Assembly (NCBI GenBank): GCA_033439255.1
Contig: CM065879.1
Coordinates: 2,518,501-2,582,500, forward strand
Reading direction: 5' to 3'
From: Hericium rajendrae
Lineage: Eukaryota > Basidiomycota > Agaricomycetes > Russulales > Hericiaceae
Length of the DNA: 64,000 nt
Shown: positions 1 through 9,927 of the stretch, one piece after another
How the letters are laid out: each line of letters begins with the position of its first letter
How positions within the stretch are numbered: the first letter of the stretch is position 1
Program-made: the position numbers and the translations under genes
Notes under the pieces: model-generated
Database searches by the model: none
Told to the model about the DNA's origin: nothing
What the model saw: only the letters and a program-made list of their open reading frames with translations

Positions 1-14
1 CTGTCTTGCACAGC

Positions 15-401
15 CTACAATTCGCTGTCCATTTGCTCATCGAAACACTCATCCAGTCCCTTCTGCGCTCCCTTCTGCATTGCCACTAGTGCCAATTCTG
101 TGTCCTTCAAGTTTCCCAATGACTCCCATAGCTGTCGTGCAACATCACCAGTAAACCAATGGTCCTCTCCAAGGCGGCAAAGCACACCCTGTAGGCTCTC
201 CTTGACGGCAAGTCTGAGATCATCAGGCACTGCAGCCAGCCGGAGCATGTCTGCGTCCGAAACGATGGGTGCAACGATCGTTGCTGGCATGTTGCCATGA
301 GCTTTGCTAGATTCGATCAAGGCAGACGTCATCCGCTGTGACCCATGCACTGTCGGCATAGGTATTTGATCATTTACATCCTGATTTTTGCTCTTTTGCA
401 C
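15..401 (-). CDS. hypothetical protein fragment, unknown function
   Basis: An open frame of about 129 codons ends at a stop near the left edge of the window. The first codon of the stretch is GTG, and the frame stays open for some distance upstream, so the true start is not visible. It may be an exon of a longer gene. The residue mix is that of a real soluble protein, with an alpha-helical C-terminal half rich in L, A, E and D. I do not recognise a family. It lies just outside the truncated end of element B, as does the open segment at 606-855, and the two may be exons of one disrupted gene. The bases between them (402-605) show no convincing splice pair. Confidence 0.35.
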   Translation of the reverse strand: MQKSKNQDVNDQIPMPTVHGSQRMTSALIESSKAHGNMPATIVAPIVSDADMLRLAAVPDDLRLAVKESLQGVLCRLGEDHWFTGDVARQLWESLGNLKDTELALVAMQKGAQKGLDECFDEQMDSEL

Positions 402-605
402 CTTCTTTCGAGAGTTAGAGGATGCAAAAGCAAGACACAGACACGCACTGGCTGAGAAGCACTTATTCTCCCGCTATTCTCCCTTTTTTTCACAGCCTTG
501 ACAGGTTGCGACGCTCTTTACATCATCTTTTCTGCTGAAACATTCTCAAAGTCACAATCTCTTATGTGGGTCAGCCAAACTAACAACTCTGAGGACAATG
601 ATGCC

Positions 606-855
606 TTACATTGTAAGCACTTCTGTCTCAGTGGTGGGTATTTCTATCCAGCTGGCAAGGCCTATACCCTGCGCCCTAGATGCGAGGTATATCCCATCAA
701 AAATGAGGCAGCACAGCCACAGATTGTCTGAATCGCTGAAGGCATCTACGCTTCGGCCAAGAACCAGGTTCTCAATGCCCAGAGTAAGGAGTTTCGCCAC
801 CTCCATCGCTGCCTCACTGAGTTGATCAACCTCTCGAATGGTCAGCACCTTACCC
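606..855 (-). pseudogene. unknown protein fragment cut by element B
   Basis: This minus-strand frame of about 80 codons has ordinary coding composition (an internal segment reads EVDQLSEAAMEVAKLLTLG) and stops at 606. At 855/856 the sequence changes abruptly into element B, which copy H lets me place to the base. The upstream part of this gene is therefore missing. I do not recognise the family. It could belong to the same gene as 15-401. Confidence 0.35.
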
Positions 856-1744
856 AACACTATCTAACTAGTCAATGGAGGTCCTGAGTAGACCTCATGC
901 CCTTCCAATCCTTGTGCATTGTGTGTGCGCAGGAACAGGCATGTGCTCACCCAGCCATGGCGTACATGGGCAGCATGGCACAGCGGGATGCGCAGATCCC
1001 GCGTGGCCCTACACTGCATGGCCGTGCACCATGTGAGGCAGTGTGAGATGTCATGTGGGGATCGTGGGGCCATGCGCAACATGATGTGGTCATGCGAAGC
1101 TGTCTGCGGATGGGGCATCGATGGGCAGGATGGGATATGCGGATCATGCGTGGCCATGCGCGAGCTGGCGTGGCCATGCACCATCGTGCGCGGCCCTGCA
1201 TGAGCTGGTGCGGTCATGCGCGCCATACCATATGTGCACGGGTCGGGGTGACAATGTAGGAGGCAGGGCATCAGCGCACGTGTTGTGCACGAGGCAAGGT
1301 GGGGTGCCCGAGTCATGTGTGGCTGTGTACAAGCTTGCGTGGCCGTGTATGAGCTTGCATGGCTGTGCGCGGAGGGAGGCAGTCATTTGAGGAGCGTACA
1401 TCTGAAAAAATGGTATTTTATATAGCTGCAGGTTAAGTCATGGGTGCTATTATTGAGCTATGAGAGCTATGTAGTTTGCTTATCCAGCTATGTAGAGCTA
1501 TGAGAGCTTCCATAGCTTCCATAGCTATTGGTGTCAGTTATATAGTCTTACTATAGCTTTCATAGCCAGCAGTTTGAAATATATAGTACTATCATACTTA
1601 GTAAGGTGAGCTATGAATACTATTAGTACTATTAGTACTATGTCAAGTCACCCAGGTACTTAGATGCAAAATATTTAAAGTCAAAATTACTTATATTCAG
1701 TATAATTCTACTACAGAACAAGTACACTACAAGTACAAATACCG

Positions 1745-2560
1745 CAGGCATGCACGGCATGTACAGGTAGGGCCGCGCACAGGGACAAGTGCACTGATGG
1801 AGTGTGACAAGGTGCACACATCCATGAGGCGCGGCGCGGCGTGGCAATCGTGGACAATGCGGCAGTCAGGTGTGAAGAGCGGCAGGCCCGTGCAAGAGGC
1901 GCACGGGGGGGAGTGAGGGACGGCAAGATATCGGTGGGTGTTAGGTGCCGCATTCAGGGCAGGGGCGCGCGCGCGAGGTGTGGAGGCCAGGCATGGGGTG
2001 TCGAAGGCGGCGCGAGGCAGGGGCTGGCAACGGGCCCATGTGCAAGGCACGGGAGGTGAGCATGCGGGGCAGGCGCAACGTGGCAGAGCCCATGCGCGGC
2101 GTGGCAGGCCCACGCCGGAGGCGAGGTGCTGGGGACGTGCAATGCGCGGCGGGCATGTGCGAGATGTCGGCAGGCTGCGCAAGGCCCGCGCGTGACTCGC
2201 GGGGTGGCGCAAGGCACACAGTGGGCGCACAAGGCCCGTGGGGTGTGCGCGAGGCTCCTCGTTCGTGGCTCCAGTCGTGCGTGTGCTGACCTGACCGTAC
2301 ACAAGGGCGCGGGCATGGTCGCGGGCCGTGTCCATCCGTTCGTGCACTGGTGCGGACGTGCGGGGCTGCCCGTGCACCTATGAGGCCGTGCGCGGGCAAA
2401 TCGGGTGCACTGGCAGCCGTATGCAGGCATTGCAGCAATGCACGGTGCCGGTGATGTGTCGTGTGTGGCGAGGGCGCGTGGTGGAGTAGGCCCAGAGGTC
2501 ACGTCGCAAGACCTAGGATAGTGGTGAGATGGGGAATGTGCTACTACATGCTGGCAGCTA
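1745..2560. repeat. GC-rich variable arm of element A
   Basis: A GC-rich, CpG-bearing block with many near-repeats of GTGCGCGAGGC- and CATGCG-type words. Open frames occur in several frames on both strands only because stop codons are rare at this composition. None has a convincing start, splice pattern or domain, so I call it non-coding. It occupies the same place as the GC-rich arms of the other copies. Confidence 0.6.
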
Positions 2561-2787
2561 ACTACTCGAATGATGACTAAGCATCAGGGAAACTCCCGCA
2601 GATCACGTGCTCTATGGCAGTAGGGACCCCCTTGGTCCCTACTCCAGCGGATGGCGACGAGATGGGGCGGGGTGTGGACGGGCAGCGACAGGGAGACGGG
2701 GACGGGGATGGAGTGAGCAGGACGGTGGGCGCGGGCTGTTGGAGCCACACAGTGATGCGCAGGAGGCAGAGCGAGGCACGCTGAACG

Positions 2788-2813
2788 AGTCTCATTGTCG
2801 TGGCAACGAGACT
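2788..2813. repeat. hairpin 2 of element A
   Basis: Imperfect 26-bp inverted repeat with 12-bp arms around a GT loop; the core is TTGTCGTGGCAA. Equivalent hairpins sit at the matching place in B, E, F and H with different but still complementary outer arms. Confidence 0.7.
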
Positions 2814-2935
2814 TGATGACATCGTCGTCTGCGTTGTCGAGGGAGTGGGGCAGGTAGGATGTGGTGAGCGTTGGCGCGGAGTATCGTAACGTGTCGTGCA
2901 GAGGTGGAGGCGATTGGCCTGAAGGCAGAGAAAAC

Positions 2936-2968
2936 GAGTATCACTCGTGCAGAGCATGAGCGATACTC
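2936..2968. repeat. hairpin 1 of element A
   Basis: Inverted repeat with 15-bp arms (2936-2950 and 2954-2968) containing GAGTATC and GATACTC. Two positions are not Watson-Crick pairs: one can form G-U in a plus-strand transcript, the other in a minus-strand transcript. It lies about 50 bp beyond the minus-strand donor at about 3014. Confidence 0.75.
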
Positions 2969-3329
2969 ATTTTATTAGCACGATACAAAAATAGAAAAGA
3001 CCATGCATACTTACCTGAAAGCCCTCAGCCCAGTTCTAAGCCCTCCTGACCGTGAGGCGACGCGAAGCGTCGAGTGTGTGGAGAGGGAGGTACGGGGTTG
3101 GAGACGAGAGAGGAGGGAGTGATGAGGTTGAAAGCACAAGTCGCGCTTCAGCCACAGGACTCGACTTGCGCGGTTGAGTTCTTTTGAGCAGAACAAATTG
3201 AATAAATCAATTTTAAATCAGAAAAAAAGACTGGTGTTACAGAATGTACATAGGCCAACATAACATGAGAAATGATCCTAGATACTGTACCGTAGGCCAC
3301 TGACCAGTGACAACAACTTACTCAGATCT

Positions 3330-3420
3330 GGCACTTAGCCTCTGTTGCAAAGCCCGGCAACCTTCGGCCCGGCGCTCGGCAGCCACGTTTCGGGCCCCGC
3401 TCGCAACGCCTATATAAGGC
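3330..3420 (+). promoter_or_regulatory. core promoter of element A with TATA box
   Basis: TATATAAGGC stands at 3411-3420. About 75 bp upstream is a conserved block around AGCCTCTG followed by GCCCGGC. The same pair of blocks occurs in B, C, E, F, G and H at the same spacing. The likely transcript runs rightwards into a leader with the donor AAGGTAAGT near 3609. Confidence 0.65.
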
Positions 3421-3771
3421 ATGCACGACGCGCATTGCCTCTTGCTCTTGAACCCCCACTATCCCTTGCCACATTGATGCATTTGTCGTCGTTGTTTCTC
3501 GCTCGCCGTCGTTTGCTTGCTCCTCATTGTCGTTTGCTCGCTCCTCGTCATCATTTGCTCGCTCCTCATCGTTGTTTGATTACTCGTCATCATTATTCTC
3601 TTCGTTGTTAAGGTAAGTTCTCATTCTTAATTATCTTATAACGTATATACTAATGTCTTTATACTTATTACAGTACTATTGTAGTCTTAATGGGTAAATT
3701 TTATTATATCTTATACTAATGTCTTTAAATTGTCTTGTAGATTTTCGCTTTTTTGTTAGTTTGGTGAGTCT
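3421..3771 (+). ncRNA. predicted spliced non-coding leader and micro-exon, element A
   Basis: Downstream of the TATA box is a C/T-rich leader with no long frame shared between copies, ending at the donor AAG/GTAAGT (about 3611). An acceptor TTGTAG (about 3740) follows. The next 23-25 bp contain TTTTCGCTTTTTT and run into a second donor, GTGAGTC (about 3765). Similar acceptor, TTTTCGCTTTTT and donor trios occur in B, E and, less clearly, C, F and H. Splicing and transcription are inferred from sequence alone. Confidence 0.45.
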
Positions 3772-4838
3772 TCATGTGTTATCTTTATTATCTTCTAATA
3801 GTCATGTCTTTTCTTATTTATATTTATCTTATCTTATATTTTGTTATCTAATCTAATCTAATCTATTTCTATGAAAAATAAATAGTTTGTATTAGATATT
3901 TTTATAGTTGTTTGTATAGTTTGATTAGTTTGTATTATTGCTATATAATGTTTAATAAGATACAATTGACTTACTTCTATGGTTAGTTTTATTGTGCTAT
4001 AATATTTTTATTTTATATGTCAAATTTTAAAATAATTTAGAGAGATGAACTATAGTGTAAAAAGTTGACATAGCCTTGAGAATCTGAGATAACATAAATA
4101 GTATTCATATAGTCTATGGTATAAATAGTATATATATTATGTATAGTTAGCATAGCTTGTATAGCTATTTTATACTATGATATCTATACCTTATAGTAAG
4201 GTAGCTATGATAGCTATGATAGCTCTCTATAGCTTTCTTATTTGGCTCTATAGCTCTATATAGATGAGCCTTAAGCTATATAGAGGTATGAAGAAAAGGA
4301 GACAGCTATGGAGCTATTAGAACTATGTAGTCAATATAGTCATATATAGCTCTAGCAATTTTCTCAGATGTACACGGACTCGTGCTGTCATGCGGGCCCT
4401 GTTCGTGTGCACAGAGTGAGGTAGTCGTGAGCCGCGGGATGCACAGGATGGGACGGGGTGTGCCAGTCTTGCGTGACCCTACACGCACTCATGTGGACCC
4501 GCATGGACCTGCGTGGTCATGTGCTTGCATGTGAGAGCTGGCGCAGATGGTACCCGTGCCATTCGGGCATGCGAGCATGTATGCATGCAAGTCGGAGCCT
4601 CGCGCAAGTGGGCACCATGTGCTGCCATGCGCGTGCTGGCTGGGCCATTCGCGGGCGTACGCCTAGCCACATGTCGTGGCCCGAGTGTGTTGTCGATGGC
4701 ACGAAGGTGATGGTGGGCAGACAGATGAGGGCCTTGTGAGGGCCTTGTGAGATGATGGGCCTGCACGAACCTGTTGAGGACGTGCGGGATTTGTTGAGGC
4801 GATACAAGGGCAGGAGGCCGGGGGAACGACGTGTCGCA

Positions 4839-4860
4839 CCTCATTGCCATGGCAACGAGG
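4839..4860. repeat. hairpin 2 of element B
   Basis: Near-perfect 22-bp inverted repeat centred on TTGCCATGGCAA, arms CCTCA and CGAGG (one A/C mispair where H has a G-C pair). Confidence 0.7.
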
Positions 4861-4984
4861 CACGACAACGTGAACACGGACAGTGTTGTCAGGGCGATGG
4901 GACTGCGACGGGCTCATGGATGTGGGTGCGGGGTGTTGAAGGTGATGGGGACATGGTGCGTGCAGTTGCAAGAATGAAAGCACA

Positions 4985-5011
4985 AGTATCGCTCGGTGAA
5001 CGAGCGATACT
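4985..5011. repeat. hairpin 1 of element B
   Basis: Perfect 11-bp arms AGTATCGCTCG and CGAGCGATACT around a 5-bp loop, about 55 bp beyond the minus-strand donor near 5064. Confidence 0.75.
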
Positions 5012-5359
5012 CGCTGTGTTAGTATAAGAAACGAATGAAAGAGAGTTTTTTTACTTACCTATTAGCCTCTCAAGCTGTCCACTAAGCCTTCCCGAGTCTT
5101 GAAGATGCCATGTGTATGGAGAGAGACAGAGACGAAGGAGGAGATGGAGGGAGTGTTGCAAAGACACAAGTCACGCAACGACTTCAGCCACAGCAGCATT
5201 CGACTCTCATGTTTAGCGGTTTCGACTCTAACAAATCAAATAAAATCCATTTAATTCACAAAAAATGTGAGAAGATATAGCACACCGGTAGAAATATAAT
5301 GAATGGACCATCTATGTAATTACTGTACAACACACTTGTAGGTATCAAAATCCACTTAG

Positions 5360-5448
5360 TAGAATCTAACGGCCAGCCTCTGGCACGATGCCCGGCCTGG
5401 TCTCGGCAAGCTACATTTGACACTCCGATTGCCACATCTATATAAGAT
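5360..5448 (+). promoter_or_regulatory. core promoter of element B
   Basis: TATATAAG at 5439-5446, with the conserved block CCAGCCTCTGGCACG about 70 bp upstream and GCCCGGCC after it. Downstream come a leader and the donor CGGTAAGT near 5541. Predicted micro-exons follow at about 5603-5631 and 5692-5719, each with a TTTGCTTT core and a GTAAGT donor. Confidence 0.6.
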
Positions 5449-6867
5449 ATGCACGATGTGCTGTCTCTCTCTCTTCCCTACCACTACCATCCCTCGTTTT
5501 TCGTCGCTCTCTCTTCTTCTGCTTCAACTTTTTAATGTTCGGTAAGTTTTATATTGTTGCTATATTATTTTATTGTTCACTAACCCTACTGTTCTTTGTA
5601 GACTTTTATATCTTTGCTTTATTATCTTAAGTAAGTCTTATGTTTTTCTGTATCTGTATCTTGTATACTAATTTGTTGACTTTGCCTTTAGATTATTTTT
5701 GCTTTTTCTTGTCTGTGGAGTAAGTCTTATCTTATCTTTTTTTGTCTATGTTTTATCTTTAAGTTCTATCTTATCTTTAAGTTCTATCTTATCTTTAAGT
5801 TCTATCTTATCTTATCTTTGTATCTTATCTTATCTTTGTATGTTTTGTTGTCTTATCTTGAAGTGTTGATCTTTACAGTGTATCATAGATGTGTAGTGTT
5901 TGTAGCTTTGTACTAAATGTGCTGTAATTTAATATTGTTTGAAATATAATGCTTTTAAATTTTCGATGTTTTAAATGTTATAGATGCAACAAGATTCAAA
6001 TATATTATATATGTATATTTAAATTTTTTTTAGTACTCTTAAGCAGCATACAAGACATAGGTGATATAGAGTAGATAGCAGCCTTACTAGCTAGACATGA
6101 TATGATAACAGAGATATACCACATAGCTGACACATCTGGAAAAACCGTATGTACTATCGTGAACTACTGTTGGCTACAGTAGCTACAGTAGCCAGAGTAG
6201 TTGACATAGTGTCTGTAGGACTCTTCTTATTTTTCATACCTACAGTAGACAGATATTGTCTACTGTAGTTCACTATAATACAGGTTTACTACTATAGACA
6301 AGTCAAGTTCTCAAAATGTGCAATCTTCTACAAATGCTATAATGTGCTACCACAACTACAGTAGTCCATACATGCTACAATAGATTTATTGCACATATAC
6401 AGTCTGTTATATTTGCAGGTCTTGACCACTCAATATAACATCCAAGTCAATAAAAAAAAACTATGTAGTTCATAAGGATTTAATCAAACAACAATCAAAA
6501 TTTATTAACTAGCAAATACATGGTACTATACAAGGCTATACTATGAGAGGATTCAAAAGTATAGAGACTGTAAGACAAACAAACATTAATAAAGGTCATC
6601 ACAAAAGGTTCAAATGAACACTTACAAACATCACAAAAAAAGCAATATCTAACAAGTAGTAAAAGCTAGTTAGTGAAACATCAAAGACTAAAAGCAACTT
6701 ATCAAAATTTAAAAAAAGCGAAAATGTATACACCCATAGTAAGGGTAAGACATAAGCACAAAGATTACTAGACATAAGAAAAGAAAGACTCACCATGCAA
6801 AAGCTTGAGTCAATGACAGAAGAGATGATGGGGGTTGGAAAGAAAGAGAGGTTGTGCGTCATGCATG

Positions 6868-6960
6868 CCTTATATAGACATCACGAGCGGAGCCTGAAAT
6901 GCAGCTGCTGCAACCTGGCCCGGGTGCTACTGGGTGCTGTGTCAGAGACCAAGACAGCAG
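6868..6960 (-). promoter_or_regulatory. core promoter of element C
   Basis: On the minus strand, a TATATAAGG box (6868-6877) is preceded by a GTCTCTGACACAGC block. Transcription would run leftwards through a donor (GTGAGT, about 6790) toward a segment holding TTTTCGCTTTTTTT near 6712. Confidence 0.55.
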
Positions 6961-7317
6961 ACTTTACTAAGTTTGTGTCACTGTCCAATAGCTTATAGTA
7001 CAGTAGCTAGATAGTTCCATCATTCAAATGAATTAAACTAATGAAATATAGCTACTGTTGTTTTTTCAGATTTATCCTGATTTTATTTGATTTACTACAT
7101 TACAAACATTCGAACTCGCACGCATTCAGTGATTAAACAACTTAACACACATTGAAGTTTCTCGCAGCTGCTACCATCAACTCCCCTCCCATCTCTCCTC
7201 TCCTCCTTCTTTCCTCCCCCTTTCATGTAGAATCAAACACTGGTGGACAGTTATAGGATGATGAGGGCCTGGCAGGTAAGTAAAAAAAAATCTCTTTGTT
7301 TATTTGTGCTAACACTA

Positions 7318-7345
7318 AGAGTATCGCTTATTCAAGCGATACTCT
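7318..7345. repeat. hairpin 1 of element C
   Basis: Perfect 12-bp arms AGAGTATCGCTT and AAGCGATACTCT around a 4-bp loop, about 45 bp after the donor CAGGTAAGTAAAA. Confidence 0.75.
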
Positions 7346-8242
7346 CATTTTCCTTCTCCGTCCCTTCGAGTCACTTCCCGTCGTTGCCCCCTCCTACTTT
7401 GGCCCCCCCTCGATATCACCACCACGTGCCTCTCTCACTTATTGCATGCATGGTGCCACCCACCGATGTGTCGCACCACCCACCAATGCGTCGTGCTGCC
7501 TACCGCATGCCCCTCGCCACCCACCAATGTGTCATGCCACCTACCACCCTGTGCACATCCTGTGCTCGCATGCCACACTGTGCTTGTCCCCTGCCTCTCC
7601 TGCATCATGCCTTGCACACTGCACCTGCCCGTGTGACCATACACATCAGTACTTCGGTCGAACACTGACGCCCTGATGGCCCTGACGGCTTTATTAGCTA
7701 TAATACTTAAGCTCAATATCTTGTTAAAACCCTCGTACAGTCGGTAGAATCAAATATAGTTGATGTATATGATCGTGGTCAAACTTGTGCACTTAGAATT
7801 GTCAGCCTGACAGCCCTGGAGATGAGAATTTGAGCATGAAATTCTTACCCTGACCGTGTTTTAGGCATAGATGAAGCCTGAAGACTGAATCGCACTGACG
7901 TGTTCTGACCACACTGATTGTTACCCTATATGGTAACTGTCAGTGCGGTCAGGGCATCTGCCTAACTACTGATGCATTGCACCATGCCTGCGCTGCGCCT
8001 CACCTGTGTGCTCGCATTCTGTGCCCATGCCTGCACCCCATGCCTCCGATGTGCATGTGTGCTCACCTGCTGCACCACACCATGCCTTGCCCATGTGTCT
8101 GTCCACTGCACTGTGCTGCGCCTCACCCACAAGCCCATCTATTGCGCCATGCATACACTCACAGAATTGCACTCACAGCCACATCCATGCCACGTCGTGC
8201 CTCACCCATGCACCGCACTGCACTGCACGCCCTCTTTGCATG
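7346..8242. repeat. GC-rich arm of element C
   Basis: C-rich sequence with many short imperfect repeats of CCACCNATGCG- and CTGCACC-type words (notably 7440-7560 and 7970-8240). It has no supported gene. It lies between hairpin 1 and the palindrome at 8243-8280. A stretch with ordinary composition (7690-7960) interrupts it. Confidence 0.5.
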
Positions 8243-8280
8243 ACGAAGAATCTTGCCCAAATTTGGGCAAGATTCTTCGT
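8243..8280. repeat. 38-bp perfect palindrome in element C
   Basis: A perfect inverted repeat with no loop: 19-bp arms, the left beginning ACGAAGAATC and the centre CCCAAATTTGGG. It marks the far edge of the GC-rich arm. One half-copy recurs at about 9353-9380 (TTTGGGCAACATTCTTCGT). Confidence 0.85.
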
Positions 8281-8539
8281 CCTGCTCTGTGCCGCTCTGC
8301 CAAGGGCGTGGGAACTTCCAAGGTGACACCTAAGAAATCAGAGGTATCAATATTGCAGTACCACACATCTAGTACTTACCTGATTAATATAATAAAATGA
8401 AAGCCCTGTATTGTGTGAGCAAAATAAGCCTAAGATCATAGAAAATGATGGAGATTTGAGAAAGTGAAAAAAAACTCGCCTAGGAGGGGGAATGATGGGA
8501 CAAGTTTGTCCCTTGCACGATGAAATGTCCACCAATATG

Positions 8540-9070
8540 GACGCGTGAGGGCGTATTTGAAAGCTACAAATTAGAACTTTCAGCCGAGCCTAAGAGAGCT
8601 GTGATACGTACAATATATCCCAAGATATGGCAAAAACACGTTTTGCCACATCATCCAGGAGATCTTGCTGTTGCGCAGCGCTACCTGGTCCTATCGATGT
8701 GTATGTAGGCTTGTTGGAAAGGTATGAATTAGCGCTTTTCAAAACTGTTAAAATGTCATCGATACGTACTGTATTGATCGAGATATGACAAATTCGCTAA
8801 AAGGCGAATTTTGCCTTACTAGGAGGAGAGAATGTCTTGCTGCGGAGCAACGGCTGGTTGGATTGACTCATATGTAGGCTTGTTCGAAAGCTATGAATCA
8901 TAGCATTCAAACAAGCCTATATACGAGCCGATGCATGCCCTGCTCGTTGCGCTATGCCAAGATCCTTCTATCAGTAAGTACCTATCAGAATAAGACAGGT
9001 AACTCACCTAATACTTATCCAAATGCCTCGCATGTGGGCTTGTTCGAAAGCTACAATGAGCATGATTCGA
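8540..9070. repeat. degenerate tandem repeat, period about 160 bp
   Basis: At about 8553, 8704, 8872 and 9030 the sequence returns to a module like GTAGGCTTGTTNGAAAG followed by a TATGAAT-type word. Between modules there are matching words such as GATACGTAC and AGATATGRCAAA. No gene is supported here. A related word, GTTGGAAAGGTACGAATCAG, occurs at about 27485 outside the element. Confidence 0.55.
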
Positions 9071-9927
9071 ACGACGCCAAAATCGTGTAAGTCGACGAAG
9101 GTTTGAGGTCTAGAGAGAAACATTTGTGCTATGATTCAGAAGATTACTTGACGTACCTATCAGAACCATTTTTTGGAGCCAAGGCCCAGATACAAAGCCC
9201 AGAGGCAAGGGCAGTAGTAGAACCTATAATTCCATATGCATTAGTATCAATACATACTGTGAACTTACCTTGAGACAGGACTTCAATGTTTCAACTTGTT
9301 GAGTTGCAGTGCTCCAGTACAGCCACACTTGAGACGACAAATCATGCCTATATTTGGGCAACATTCTTCGTCCTGCTGCTCACACAATGTGGCAACACTC
9401 AACTCTATACAGTCTTAAGTAAACTTATGAGAGTTGATCATATATATCATATTTATGTTGCTAACTAATGGTATATGTATATAAGAATCATAGAATAGTT
9501 AAAGTCAATGATATAATGCATGTTAATATGTTGTCTACTGCAGCTACAGCAGGTGCATCATAGCTACAGCAAGCAGATGATGTCTACAGATTCTTTGATC
9601 AAAATGTGCCTTGCATAATTATGTGCTACAGAAGCTACGGCTAAATTACAGTGGTCATGATTCTTCTATTACATCACTAAGTCTAGATCAGTAGCGCTAA
9701 TCTGACATCAGTAGCGCCCATCAAACTTCTGATGATCGGTAAGCATGTTTGATGGATTTGCAGTTTTTCCTGATGGCCATAGCTATGATAGCTATGATAG
9801 CTATGATAGCTCTATATAGATTACCTCACTACTATGGAGTAGCTATGTAGAAAAGAGGACTCCTATGGCCCTATCAGAGCTATGTAGACTATATAGTGTC
9901 ATATACCACTGGTCCTTTTCTCAGATG

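Larger units (their letters stand above)
1399..4370 (-). mobile_element. TIR element A (2,972 bp, TA target duplication)
   Basis: The left end begins CATCTGAAAAAAT and the right end finishes TTTTCTCAGATG, so the termini are inverted repeats. TA is duplicated at 1397-1398 and 4371-4372. The undisturbed target survives in H at about 60807-60808, where the flanking sequences are contiguous. This shows an insertion into B. There is no protein-coding capacity. From left to right: terminal AGCTAT-type repeats, a GC-rich arm (1745-2560), two hairpins (2788-2813 and 2936-2968), a minus-strand splice donor near 3014, the central promoter, and an AT-rich arm with predicted micro-exons. Confidence 0.88.
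6133..9777 (+). mobile_element. TIR element C (about 3.6 kb, CA target duplication)
   Basis: The left end is CATCTGGAAAAACC; the right end is the inverted form TTTTTCCTGATG followed by GC. CA is present at 6131-6132 and 9778-9779. In H (59045-59046) the two flanks are joined, showing an insertion into B. The ends carry CTACAGTAGC-like words, a subfamily difference from A. Inside are an AT arm, a minus-strand TATA promoter (6868-6877), a plus-strand donor near 7274, hairpin 1, a GC-rich arm closed by a 38-bp palindrome, and a block of about 160-bp degenerate repeats. The right end is imperfect, so its last two bases are uncertain. Confidence 0.8.
856..9927 (-). mobile_element. TIR element B, left end lost, interrupted by A and C
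   Basis: B is an inverted sister copy of H (58866-61680). Segments 856-1398, 4373-6132 and 9780-9927 match H in order on the opposite strand; the gaps are filled by A and C. The right terminus (9922-9927) has the family end CAGATG preceded by TTTTCT. The left terminus and about 335 bp next to it, present in H, are replaced by unrelated coding sequence at 856. B contains the family hairpins at 4839-4860 and 4985-5011, splice donors and a TATA promoter, all on the strand expected for its orientation. Removing A and C leaves about 2.45 kb, which agrees with H minus the lost end. Confidence 0.85.
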
